From assembly GCF_900142195.1 (NCBI RefSeq), contig NZ_FRAB01000005.1:1-64000 (forward strand): DNA of 64,000 bases. Direction: 5' to 3'. Position 1 is the first letter of the stretch; each line of letters opens with the position of its first letter. The translations under genes were made by a program, and so were the position numbers. Below are positions 27,186 through 35,762 of this stretch, piece after piece. The DNA comes from Paraburkholderia terricola (GTDB lineage: Bacteria > Pseudomonadota > Gammaproteobacteria > Burkholderiales > Burkholderiaceae). The notes beneath the pieces are model-generated. The model was not told where the DNA came from and ran no database searches. It saw only the letters and a program-made list of their open reading frames with translations.

Positions 27186-27216
27186 TACAATCATGCCGGT
27201 CATTCCAATCTGGAAT
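27186..27216 (+). promoter_or_regulatory. LysR-gene promoter with T-N11-A palindrome
   Basis: TACAAT (27186-27191) is a likely -10. Just downstream, ATTCCA-ATC-TGGAAT (27202-27216) is a perfect interrupted palindrome with the T-N11-A pattern of LysR-type operators, 16 bp before the GTG start. The location downstream of the -10 suggests autorepression. Confidence 0.5.
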
Positions 27217-27232
27217 TCTGGAGCCGGAGATC

Positions 27233-28222
27233 GTGGAACTACGTGCGCTGCGTTATTTCGTCGAAGTGGTACGCCAACAGAGCTTCACCGTGGCAGCCGA
27301 GCAGATGTTCGTGACGCAGCCAACCATCAGCAAGATGGTCAAGTCGCTGGAGGACGAAATCGGCTCTCCGCTGCTGTTGCGTGACGGCCGTCAGATGGTG
27401 CTGACCGACGCCGGCCGGATCGTCTACCAGCGCGGCCAGGACGTGCTGGCGGCGCACGCGCAATTGCAGGCCGAACTGAACGATCTCGACACGCTCGGCC
27501 GCGGCGAACTCACCATCGGCATTCCGCCGATGGGCGGTTCGCTTTTCACGCCCACCATCGCCGCGTTCCGCCAACGCTACCCGAAAATCGACCTCAAGCT
27601 GTTCGAGCAAGGCTCGCGCGCGATCGAAACGGCGCTGATCAACGGTGAACTGGAACTGGGCGGCGTGCTGCAGCCGGTCGACCCCGAAAACATCGACGTG
27701 CTGCCGATCACGCACCAGTTGCTATGGCTCGTCGCGCGCACCGGCTCGCGCTGGGACGATCTGCACGAGGTGCCGCTCGCCCAACTCGCCAACGAGCCGT
27801 TCGTGTTCTACGGCGAGAGCCTCGCGCTCAACGACGTGGTGTTGAATGCCTGCCGCGCGGCCGGCTTTGCGCCGACCATCGTCGGACGCAGCGGGCATTG
27901 GGATTTCATGGCGGCACTGGTGCTGGCCGGCGTCGGCATCGCGCTGCTGCCTGCGCCCTATTGCCGGCGGCTCGACGCCGCGCAGTTCACCTGCCGGCCG
28001 GTCGTGGAACCGGAAATTCCGTGGGAAATGGCGATCGGCTGGCGCCGCAACGGCTATCTGTCGCACGCCGCGCGCGCGTGGCTCGAGGTGGCGCGCGAGA
28101 CGCTGCCGGGCCAGGCCGGCGATGATTTCATGCTGGGGCCGGGTATCGCGATCAAGGGAATCACGGGGATCACGGACATCGCAGGCATTACCGCGCCCGC
28201 TCCGACACCGCCCGTCAAATGA
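27233..28222 (+). CDS. LysR-family transcriptional regulator
   Basis: 329 aa. The N-terminal helix-turn-helix is in RQQSFTVAAEQMFVTQPTIS at about residues 14-33, followed by the linker helix. The effector domain starts near 92 with GELTIGIPPMGGSLFTPTIA. The C-terminal 35 residues form a Gly/Ile-rich repetitive tail (GITGITDIAGIT) beyond the normal end. The start is GTG 27233 with CGGAG upstream. It is divergent from the glycosyltransferase gene. The target and effector are unknown. Confidence 0.9.
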   Translation: MELRALRYFVEVVRQQSFTVAAEQMFVTQPTISKMVKSLEDEIGSPLLLRDGRQMVLTDAGRIVYQRGQDVLAAHAQLQAELNDLDTLGRGELTIGIPPMGGSLFTPTIAAFRQRYPKIDLKLFEQGSRAIETALINGELELGGVLQPVDPENIDVLPITHQLLWLVARTGSRWDDLHEVPLAQLANEPFVFYGESLALNDVVLNACRAAGFAPTIVGRSGHWDFMAALVLAGVGIALLPAPYCRRLDAAQFTCRPVVEPEIPWEMAIGWRRNGYLSHAARAWLEVARETLPGQAGDDFMLGPGIAIKGITGITDIAGITAPAPTPPVK

Positions 28223-28225
28223 AAA

Positions 28226-28253
28226 ATGCCGCCCGGCGCGAGCCGGGCGGCAT
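28226..28253 (-). terminator. Terminator of the DUF937-OmpA gene
   Basis: ATGCCGCCCGGC (28226-28237), loop GCGA, GCCGGGCGGCAT (28242-28253). In the minus direction the stem is followed by a run of five T residues including its last base. In the plus direction it lies 4 bp past the LysR stop and may serve both convergent genes. Confidence 0.8.
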
Positions 28254-28279
28254 GGCACAAACGCTCGATAAAGGCGCGC

Positions 28280-29974
28280 TTACTGCTGCGCGACGAACTC
28301 GATGCGGCGGTTGGCGAAACGGCCGCTCGCCGTATCGTTGCTCGCGACCGGACGCGCATCGCCGTAACCCTGCGCGATCAGCGAATCAGCCGGCACGCCA
28401 GCCTTGACGAGATACGCGCGGATGGCCTGGGCTCGCTTCTTCGAGAGTTGCAGATTGGCTTGCTCGCCGCCCACGTTGTCCGAATAGCCGGCCACTTCGA
28501 GCTTGACCGCCTTGCCGTTGCGCGCGCATGCAGCAAGCACCTGCGCGGACTGGTTCAAATCCTCCCGCGCCGAAGCCGGCACCTGATTGCTGGCGTTCGC
28601 GAAGTTGATCACTTGCAGATTCAGCACCTTCACGATGTCCGCTGACGCGCATGCGTTGTCCGGAGCCAGCAGCCCCTTGATCGCGCCGCGGAAGCTTTCC
28701 GTTGCGTTGGCGACGGCCTGCTCGACGTTGAACGACCCGATCTGATACGACGCGCCGAACAGCGACTTCAGCTTATCGAGCCAGCCGAGCTTCGCGTTGG
28801 CCGCGCTGCCGCTCAGTTCGATGCGCGTGCCGTCCACTTTCGCTTCCGCGCCCGGCAGGGCCATCAGCGGCAAGAGGCCTTCGAGACGCGCGAGCCAGTC
28901 GGCCGGCTTGGTGTCCGCATCGATCGCGACGTTCGCGACGAAGTTGTTCGCGCCGAGACGCTGCGTCAGCGCGTCGATGAACTGCTTGCGTTCCGCTTCG
29001 CTGCCGAGCGTTGCGGTGAGGGTCGGCTTGCCGGCGGCGTCGACGGTGAAGCTGAGCTGACTGTCCCTGGTCGGCACGGGCGCGGCGGCCGCTTGCTCCA
29101 CGGCGCTGGCGGCACTGGCGGCACTCGCCGCAGGGGCGGCGCTGGCCGCGGCCGAGGCAGGCTGTGCAGCCGCCGCGGCGTCCGCATTGGCGCGCGTGGC
29201 GCTTTGCTCGCCTTGACACCCGCGCAGGAACAGGAAAGCCAGCACCGCCGCAATGGCCGCGAGCAGCCACCACAACCAACCGCGCGAGCGGCGCTCTTCG
29301 CGCACCACCGCGTCGGCGGGCACCTGGACCGTTGCCTGGCTGGGGTGCCCTGGCTTGGCCGCGGGCGTGGGATGGTCGACGTGAGACGAAACCGCTTTCA
29401 ACTGCGCCAGCACGCTGCCGGCGAAACCGCCAAGCCCGCCCAAACCGAGCGCGGCCATGAGGCTGTCGTTCAGATGCGGCGCAATGAGCGGCAATTGATG
29501 ACCCAACAGCGTGGGCAACTGGCCGACATTGCCGCGCGCTTCGAGGAAATGCCGCTTGAGCACGCCGAGCACCGTTGCGCCGACGATGCCGGTCAGCGCA
29601 TGCGTGGCGTGCGCCGGCACGCCGGTTTGCGTGGCGACCTCGTCGCTGAGGGCATCGACGCGGCGTTCCAGCACGCGTTCGAGCAACTGACGCCCCGCGC
29701 CTTCGAGCTGGCTCACGCCGCCGGTGCTGCCGAGCAATTGCGGCAGTTGTTCGGCAATGTGCCCGTTCACCTCGGGCGAGAGAATCGTGGCGAACAGCGA
29801 CCGCGCGCCTTCCAGCGTCGCTCCCTTTTGCATCAGGCCGGCGACCACTGCCGGAGCAAGGGTGGCAAACACCTTCCGCGTCGCCTCCGGCGGCAGTCCG
29901 AGACGGGATCCCAGTTGCTGCACGACCCCGTCCGTCAGCGCGGACTGAATCAGCTGAATCACATTGATGCTCAT
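28280..29974 (-). CDS. DUF937 - transmembrane - OmpA-domain protein
   Basis: 564 aa in four parts. Residues 1-200 match the DUF937 pattern (helical, with LPPEATRKVFATLAPAVVAG and repeated AxLG segments). A single span WLWWLLAAIAAVLAFLFL lies near 233-250, followed by an Ala/Ser-rich linker to about 305. Residues 310-410 form two BON-like beta/alpha units. The C-terminal 130 residues are an OmpA peptidoglycan-binding domain with VKLEVAGYSDNVGG and LSKKRAQAIRAYLVKAG ending in RRIEF. It probably ties an inner-membrane protein to the wall. It is a single-gene unit. Confidence 0.8.
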   Translation of the reverse strand: MSINVIQLIQSALTDGVVQQLGSRLGLPPEATRKVFATLAPAVVAGLMQKGATLEGARSLFATILSPEVNGHIAEQLPQLLGSTGGVSQLEGAGRQLLERVLERRVDALSDEVATQTGVPAHATHALTGIVGATVLGVLKRHFLEARGNVGQLPTLLGHQLPLIAPHLNDSLMAALGLGGLGGFAGSVLAQLKAVSSHVDHPTPAAKPGHPSQATVQVPADAVVREERRSRGWLWWLLAAIAAVLAFLFLRGCQGEQSATRANADAAAAAQPASAAASAAPAASAASAASAVEQAAAAPVPTRDSQLSFTVDAAGKPTLTATLGSEAERKQFIDALTQRLGANNFVANVAIDADTKPADWLARLEGLLPLMALPGAEAKVDGTRIELSGSAANAKLGWLDKLKSLFGASYQIGSFNVEQAVANATESFRGAIKGLLAPDNACASADIVKVLNLQVINFANASNQVPASAREDLNQSAQVLAACARNGKAVKLEVAGYSDNVGGEQANLQLSKKRAQAIRAYLVKAGVPADSLIAQGYGDARPVASNDTASGRFANRRIEFVAQQ

Positions 29975-30147
29975 CGCTTCACTTCCTCGAATTTCCCGAG
30001 CGCGCCACCTGACGCGCTCCTCTTTTGGCGGCGCGATTATAGGTTCGGGAAAATCTCATAAAAGAAGCAGCACAATTTATGACGAATAGACCGACGTTCG
30101 ACTAATTTCTCCTATGTTTGAACGTTGGATCTCAAGCGAACCCGCAC

Positions 30148-31785
30148 TCAGGCGGCATTCGCCGACGACGCCGCCAACAGCGTTTCTCCTTCTCGACGAG
30201 CCGCCGCAATCAGGTCGGCTGCGCGCTCGCCGATCATCACGGTCGGCGCGTTGGTGTTGCCGCCGATCAGCGTCGGCATCACCGATGCATCCACGATCCG
30301 CAGCCCCGTCACGCCGCGCACGCGCAACTGCGGATCGACCACCGAGCGCGCATCGCCGCCCATCCGGCAGGTCGCCACCGGGTGATAGATCGTGTCCGCG
30401 TGCTCGGCGATGGTCCGGCGCAATTCGTCCTCGGCTTGGCCGGCATGCGTATAGAGTTCCCTGCCGCCGTGCAGCGCGAGCGATGGCGCATCGAGAATGC
30501 GCCGCGCCATCCGTGTGCCTTCCACCAGCAGATCGAGGTCGCGCGAATCGCTGAAGAAACGCGGATCGATCACCGGCGCCACGCGCGCGTCGGCGCTCGC
30601 GAGCGTCACGCTGCCGCGGCTCTTCGGCCGCAGGACGCACACGTGCAGCGAATAGCCATGACCCCAATGCATATGGCGGTTGTGATCGTCGACCAGCGCG
30701 GCGCAAAAATGCAGTTGCAGGTCGGGGCGCGCGAGCGTCGGACGGCTCCTTAGAAAGCCGCCTGCCTCGGCCACATTGCTCGACAACATGCCGCGCCCGT
30801 GGCGCATGAAGGTGACGAACTGCGGCAGCAATCGCGCGATGCCGCGAATCGAATAGCCGGTCGGCTCGATCGACGCAACCCGTTTGTTGATCGTGAAATC
30901 GACGTGGTCGATCAGGTTCTGGCCGACCTCGGGCGCATCGTGCAGCACCGCGATGCCGAGCGCTTGCAGATGCGCTGGAGGCCCGATGCCCGAGCACATC
31001 AGCAGTTGCGGCGAATTGAATGCGCCCGCCGCCAGCACCACCTCGGCGCGTGCCTCCAGCGTTTCGATGTGACCGCCGCGCACGACCTCGACGCCGCTCG
31101 CGCGCTTGCCGTCGAACACGACGCGCAGCACCGTCGCGTCGGCGATCGTATGGAGATTGGGGCGCGCGCGATCGTAGATATACGCGCGCGCCACGCTGCA
31201 GCGGCGACCGTCGCGCTGCGTCACCTGATAGAAGCCGATGCCTTCCTGGTCCGCGCCGTTGAAATCGCTATTCGCCTTGTAGCCGGCTTCGATGGCGGCC
31301 TGCACGAAGCGCTTCGAAAACGGATTCCGGTAGCGCAGGTCGGACACCGTCAGCGGACCGCCAGCGCCGTGCCATGCATCGGCGCCGCGCTCGTTGTCCT
31401 CGGCGCGGCGGAAATAAGGCAGCACCTCCGCCCACGACCAGCCCTCGCAGCCCAGTTGCGCCCATTCGTCGTAATCGAGCGGATGGCCGCGCGTATAGAT
31501 CATCGCGTTGATCGCACTCGATCCGCCGAAGCCGCGCCCACGCGGCTGATAGCCTTGCCGTCCGCCGAGTCCCGCTTGCGGCGTGGTCAGATACCCATAG
31601 TTGGTCTTGAGCTTGTTCGGCACCACCACCGCCACGCCCACCGGCATGTTGACGAACAGATTGCGCTGCGTGTGCGGGCCGGCTTCGATCAGCGCGATCG
31701 TCGCGTCGGGGCAGTGGTCGGCGAGACGGCTCGCCAGCGAGCAACCGCCCGAGCCTGCACCGACGATGAGGTAGTCGTATTGCAT
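30148..31785 (-). CDS. GMC-family FAD-dependent oxidoreductase (alcohol/choline dehydrogenase type)
   Basis: 545 aa. The FAD dinucleotide fold [17 protein letters not shown] is at about residues 5-21. GMC signature 1, around [18 protein letters not shown], is at about 82-99, and signature 2, [15 protein letters not shown], at about 256-270. The active-site His is in [11 protein letters not shown] (about 471-481), followed by [17 protein letters not shown]. The layout matches AlkJ/BetA-like alcohol dehydrogenases; the substrate is not determinable. It is divergent from the AidB-like and aldehyde dehydrogenase genes across 379 bp. Confidence 0.92.
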   Translation of the reverse strand: MQYDYLIVGAGSGGCSLASRLADHCPDATIALIEAGPHTQRNLFVNMPVGVAVVVPNKLKTNYGYLTTPQAGLGGRQGYQPRGRGFGGSSAINAMIYTRGHPLDYDEWAQLGCEGWSWAEVLPYFRRAEDNERGADAWHGAGGPLTVSDLRYRNPFSKRFVQAAIEAGYKANSDFNGADQEGIGFYQVTQRDGRRCSVARAYIYDRARPNLHTIADATVLRVVFDGKRASGVEVVRGGHIETLEARAEVVLAAGAFNSPQLLMCSGIGPPAHLQALGIAVLHDAPEVGQNLIDHVDFTINKRVASIEPTGYSIRGIARLLPQFVTFMRHGRGMLSSNVAEAGGFLRSRPTLARPDLQLHFCAALVDDHNRHMHWGHGYSLHVCVLRPKSRGSVTLASADARVAPVIDPRFFSDSRDLDLLVEGTRMARRILDAPSLALHGGRELYTHAGQAEDELRRTIAEHADTIYHPVATCRMGGDARSVVDPQLRVRGVTGLRIVDASVMPTLIGGNTNAPTVMIGERAADLIAAARREGETLLAASSANAA

Positions 31786-32164
31786 CCTCTCCTCCTGGTG
31801 GGTCCGCGTTGCTCGCGAATCCTGTCATCCTGTCTCGTGCCGATCGGCGTTAGCGCTTTAGCGGTTACTTCGATCCCATGCAATTTATTGCGGCACACTT
31901 GTCTACGTGTGTTTCACGGCATTGTAGGGAGCCTTCCCACGCGACGGCGGCTTCGCGTCAGAGCGGTTACTCTAAACGGAAGCACCCCCGCGACCCTATG
32001 ATGAAAGACGCGCAGACGCCGGCCGCACGGCCGCGTGCGGCATTCAAACACGGCGTGGCGCACGCCGTCCCCCAGCGTGCGACATGACACGCGGCGATCA
32101 AACAGCACACCGTCGATCAGCACCGGCGAGCCCGCGGTGAGCATCCGGTGAACGGAGACAGCAC
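31786..32164. other. Intergenic region between divergent GMC and AidB-like genes
   Basis: 379 bp with no convincing gene. It holds a small CACAC/GTGTG stem near 31895-31914 and a possible -10 box TATGAT at 31997-32002 on the plus strand, without a clear -35. Short open frames here lack ribosome sites and family features. Confidence 0.4.
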
Positions 32165-33850
32165 ATGCAACAGCACAGCTTCGGCCAGACTCACGAAGTG
32201 ACGAATCAGGTCCCGCCGCTGACGGATTACAACCTGTTCGCGAGCGACGCCGCGTTGTCCGCCGCCCTCGATCGCGAAGGCGCCGCATGGCATCGCGACG
32301 CGCTGCTGCGGCATGGCGCGGCGCTCACGACGCCCGACACGCTCGCACTCGCCGAGCTGGCGAATCGTCATCCGCCTGAATTGTTCACGCACAGCCCGCG
32401 CGGCGAACGCATCGACGCGCTGGAGTTTCATCCCTCGTGGGACACGCTGTTATCGCTGTTGCGGCGCGAGGGTCTGCACGCGCTGCCATTTTCCGATCCG
32501 CGAAGTGGCGCGATGGCCGCGCGCTGCGCCGGTTACTTCCTGCATGCGCAAATCGAATCCGGTTCGCTCTGTCCGCCGACCATGACCTTTGCGAGCATTC
32601 CGGTGTTGCAGCGCGAACCCGCGTTGTTCGACACGTTGCGCGACAAGCTCTACACGCGCGAGCACGATCCGCGCGACGTGCCGCTCACGCAGAAAACGTC
32701 GGCGATGATCGGCATGGGCATGACCGAAAAACAAGGCGGCTCGGACGTGCGCAGCAACCAGACTCGCGCCCATGCAACCACAGGCGGCGGGCGCGGCGGC
32801 GAATACCGGCTCGTCGGTCACAAATGGTTTTTCTCCGCGCCGCAATGCGACGCGCACCTCGTGCTCGCCCGCACCGGCGATCACGAAGGCCTTTCGTGTT
32901 TCTTCGTGCCGCGCTTCGCGCCGGACGGCAGCAAGAACGCGGTGCAGATTCAGCGTCTGAAAGACAAGCTCGGCAACCGTTCGAATGCGAGCAGCGAAGT
33001 CGAATTTCTCGACGCGTTCGGCATCATGATCGGCGACGAAGGACGCGGCGTGCCGACCATCATCGAAATGGCGAACTACACGCGGCTCGATTGCGTGATC
33101 GGCAGCGCCGCGCTGATGCGCGCGGCGCTGGTGCAGGCGATTCATCATGCGCGGCATCGCAGCGCGTTCGGCCGGCATCTGGCCGATCAGCCGCTGATGC
33201 GCAACGTGCTGGCCGATCTGGCGTTGGAGTCGGAAGCGGCCACGCTGCTGTTCATGCGTCTCGCGCGCGCGTTCGAGGCATCGGCCGATGCGTCGAATGC
33301 GCCGCCCGCCGAGCGCGCATGGCGGCGCATTGTCACGCCCGCAGCGAAGTATTGGGTCTGCAAGCGCACGCTGGAATTCACCGGCGAGGCGATGGAAGTG
33401 TGGGGCGGCAACGGGTATGTCGAAAGCGGTCCGATGGCGCGCTTCTATCGTGAAGCGCCGGTCAATTCCATCTGGGAAGGCTCGGGCAACGTCATGTGCC
33501 TCGACGTGTTGCGCGCGCTGGAGCGCGAGCCGGAAGCCGCGCAGGCGCTGTTCGCCGCATGGCAAGCGGACGCGCAAGGGCATCCGGCATTGAGCGCCGC
33601 GCTCGGCAAGCTCGCCGCCACGCTCGGCGCGCCGGCCGGTCATCGCGAAGGCGCGGCGCGGCGGATCGCGCAACAGATCGTGCTGATCGCGCAGGCCACC
33701 TTGCTCGTGAAGCACGCGCCCGGCGAGATCGCCGACGCCTTCATCGCCACGCGTCTTGCCGAAGGCTGCGGCGAAAGCGGCCGGGTCTACGGCACGCTGC
33801 CGGTCACGTTCGATCATGCGGCGATCATCGAACGGGCTTTTCCGGCGTGA
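32165..33850 (+). CDS. aidB: AidB-like acyl-CoA dehydrogenase family flavoprotein
   Basis: 561 aa, longer than typical acyl-CoA dehydrogenases and matching AidB. An N-terminal extension (FHPSWDTLLSLLRREGLHAL) precedes the ACAD core: GMGMTEKQGGSDVRSNQT at about 179-196, GHKWFFSAPQCDAHLVLART at about 217-236 and RLKDKLGNRSNASSEVEF. A late segment, WEGSGNVMCLDVLRAL (about 438-453), carries the region of the usual catalytic base. In E. coli AidB is linked to alkylation response and binds DNA; here the neighbours are an aldehyde dehydrogenase and a GMC enzyme, so a catabolic role is also possible. Confidence 0.87.
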   Translation: MQQHSFGQTHEVTNQVPPLTDYNLFASDAALSAALDREGAAWHRDALLRHGAALTTPDTLALAELANRHPPELFTHSPRGERIDALEFHPSWDTLLSLLRREGLHALPFSDPRSGAMAARCAGYFLHAQIESGSLCPPTMTFASIPVLQREPALFDTLRDKLYTREHDPRDVPLTQKTSAMIGMGMTEKQGGSDVRSNQTRAHATTGGGRGGEYRLVGHKWFFSAPQCDAHLVLARTGDHEGLSCFFVPRFAPDGSKNAVQIQRLKDKLGNRSNASSEVEFLDAFGIMIGDEGRGVPTIIEMANYTRLDCVIGSAALMRAALVQAIHHARHRSAFGRHLADQPLMRNVLADLALESEAATLLFMRLARAFEASADASNAPPAERAWRRIVTPAAKYWVCKRTLEFTGEAMEVWGGNGYVESGPMARFYREAPVNSIWEGSGNVMCLDVLRALEREPEAAQALFAAWQADAQGHPALSAALGKLAATLGAPAGHREGAARRIAQQIVLIAQATLLVKHAPGEIADAFIATRLAEGCGESGRVYGTLPVTFDHAAIIERAFPA

Positions 33851-33893
33851 TCGTCAGAGGCGCTCCGATATATCCATCAGGGAGAGGACCAAC

Positions 33894-35312
33894 ATGAAGA
33901 ACGATCTGCCGGAGGTCGCCGCGCTCGAAGCGCTGCTGCGCGAGCAGCGCCATGCTTATTTGCGCGCGCCGTATCCGTCATGGGAAACACGCGCCGCGCA
34001 TCTGCAGGCGTTGCGCAAAGTCCTGCTCGACAACCGCGACGCGCTCGCCGACGCGATGAACGCCGATTTCGGCAACCGCGCGAAAGAGGAAGTGCTGCTC
34101 GCCGAATTCCTGCTGGTGAAGGAAGAGATCGACGGCGCGCTCAGACACGGCAAACGCTGGATGAAAGCGCAGCGCCGCAGCACCAACAAATGGCTGCTGC
34201 CCGCGCGCGCGAAGGTCGTGCCGCAGCCGCTCGGCGTGGTCGGCATCATCGTGCCGTGGAATTATCCGGTGCTGCTTGCCGCCGGGCCGCTGATCAGCGC
34301 ATTGAGCGCCGGCAATCGCGCGATCATCAAAATGTCGGAACTGACGCCGCGCACCTCGGCGCTGTTCGAGCAACTGATCGGCCAGACCTTCGTGCGCGAT
34401 CACGTCGCGGTGGTGAACGGCGACGCCGCGCTCGCCGCCGCGTTCAGCGCGCAGCCGTTCGACCATTTGCTGTTCACCGGCTCGACCAGGGTCGGCCATG
34501 AAGTGATGCGCGCCGCCGCGGAGCATCTCACGCCGGTCACGCTGGAACTGGGCGGCAAGTCGCCCGCGCTGATCGCCCCGCAGGCGCGCTTCGACAACGC
34601 GGTGGACAACCTCGTCGCCGGCAAGACGCTCAACGCGGGACAGACCTGCGTCGCGCCGGATTACGTGCTGGTGCCGCGCGGCACGGAGCAGGCGTTCATC
34701 GAACGGGCGCGCGCGCGAATGGCGAAGCTGTATCCCGGCTTCGCCGGCAATCGCGATTACACGTCGATCATTTCGGATCGCCACTTTGCGCGCCTACAGC
34801 GCCTCGCCGACGAGGCACAGGCCGCGGGCGCGCAACTGCACGCGCTCACCGACAGCGCGCCCGATGCGGCGAGCCGCCGTTTTCCGCTGATCGCGGTCAC
34901 CCAGGCGCCGGACGACAGCACGCTGATGCGGGAGGAAATCTTCGGGCCGCTGCTGCCGATCGTGCCGTACGACACGCTCGACGACGCCATCGCGTGGATC
35001 AACGCCCGTCCTCGTCCGCTCGCGCTGTATCTATTCGCCGACGACGCCGCCACCATCGAACGCGTGACGCACGAAACGATCGCCGGCGGCATGGCGGTCA
35101 ACGAAACGCTGATGCACCTCGCGTGCGAAAGCCTGCCGTTCGGCGGCGTGGGTGCGAGCGGAATGGGCGCGTATCACGGCTACGAGGGCTTCGTGACCTT
35201 CTCGAAGATGAAGCCGGTGCTGACGCAAGCGCGTCTGAATGCCCGTGGATGGATCGCGCCGCCGTATGGCAAGCGGGTCAACGCGCTGCTTAAGTTGATG
35301 ATGCGGTTTTGA
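33894..35312 (+). CDS. Coniferyl-aldehyde-dehydrogenase-like NAD(P) aldehyde dehydrogenase
   Basis: 472 aa. GVVGIIVPWNYPVLLA marks the cofactor site, FTGSTRVGHEVM follows, VTLELGGKSPALI carries the general-base Glu, and the catalytic Cys is in NAGQTCVAPDYVLVP at about residue 251. The C-terminus has LPFGGVGASGMGAYHG. The APDY context after Cys is typical of the CalB/class 3 group. The start ATG 33894 has GGAGAGGA 8 nt upstream and lies 43 bp after the AidB-like gene, so the two are probably co-transcribed. 35313-35408 is unremarkable. Confidence 0.88.
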   Translation: MKNDLPEVAALEALLREQRHAYLRAPYPSWETRAAHLQALRKVLLDNRDALADAMNADFGNRAKEEVLLAEFLLVKEEIDGALRHGKRWMKAQRRSTNKWLLPARAKVVPQPLGVVGIIVPWNYPVLLAAGPLISALSAGNRAIIKMSELTPRTSALFEQLIGQTFVRDHVAVVNGDAALAAAFSAQPFDHLLFTGSTRVGHEVMRAAAEHLTPVTLELGGKSPALIAPQARFDNAVDNLVAGKTLNAGQTCVAPDYVLVPRGTEQAFIERARARMAKLYPGFAGNRDYTSIISDRHFARLQRLADEAQAAGAQLHALTDSAPDAASRRFPLIAVTQAPDDSTLMREEIFGPLLPIVPYDTLDDAIAWINARPRPLALYLFADDAATIERVTHETIAGGMAVNETLMHLACESLPFGGVGASGMGAYHGYEGFVTFSKMKPVLTQARLNARGWIAPPYGKRVNALLKLMMRF

Positions 35313-35408
35313 TGTGAGCGGCGGCTGGGGGCTATTGCACTGACGAGGTTTCACTGACGAAGTGGTATTAGACGTTGCGGGTTGCAGCGGACGCACACCC
35401 CACCCCGC

Positions 35409-35762
35409 TCACCGCCCGGCGCTACCGCCGATCTCGGTGGCGACCACGTCGATCACATCCTGCGCGCCGGCATTCGCGCCCTGCGCCGGCGTCTCGGCGC
35501 CGCTTTCCAGCCGATGCAGCCACGCGAGCAATTCCGCCACCGCCTGATAAAGCTGCGGCGGAATTCGCGCGTCGAGGTCCACCTGCATCAGCAGCGAGAC
35601 CATTTCCGGCGCCTCGTGCACGTACAAGCCGGCTTCCTTGGCCCGCTGCACGATCATGTCGGCCAGCAGCCCATAGCCCTTGGCGACCACGCGCGGCGCG
35701 GGATCGCCGCCTTGGGCGTCGTAGACGAGCGCTGCCGCGCTGCGGCGATGCTTGCGGCTCAT
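35409..35762 (-). CDS. FlhB C-terminal-domain-like protein (FlhX/YlqH type)
   Basis: 117 aa. It resembles only the part of FlhB downstream of the NPTH autocleavage site: AAALVYDAQGGDPAPRVVAKGYGLLADMI and then IPPQLYQAVAELLAWLHRL, the conserved FlhB/YscU C-terminal end. It lacks the membrane domain and the NPTH motif. Stand-alone versions can substitute for the cleaved FlhB fragment in substrate switching in other bacteria (established for H. pylori FlhX). Its ATG overlaps the stop of a FliK-like gene (ATGA), a pairing that fits a role in export specificity. Confidence 0.83.
   Translation of the reverse strand: MSRKHRRSAAALVYDAQGGDPAPRVVAKGYGLLADMIVQRAKEAGLYVHEAPEMVSLLMQVDLDARIPPQLYQAVAELLAWLHRLESGAETPAQGANAGAQDVIDVVATEIGGSAGR

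Noticed and set aside
31878-32087. Possible 69-codon gene in the GMC-AidB spacer
   Set aside because: No ribosome site, no family resemblance, and no coding bias like that of the neighbours.
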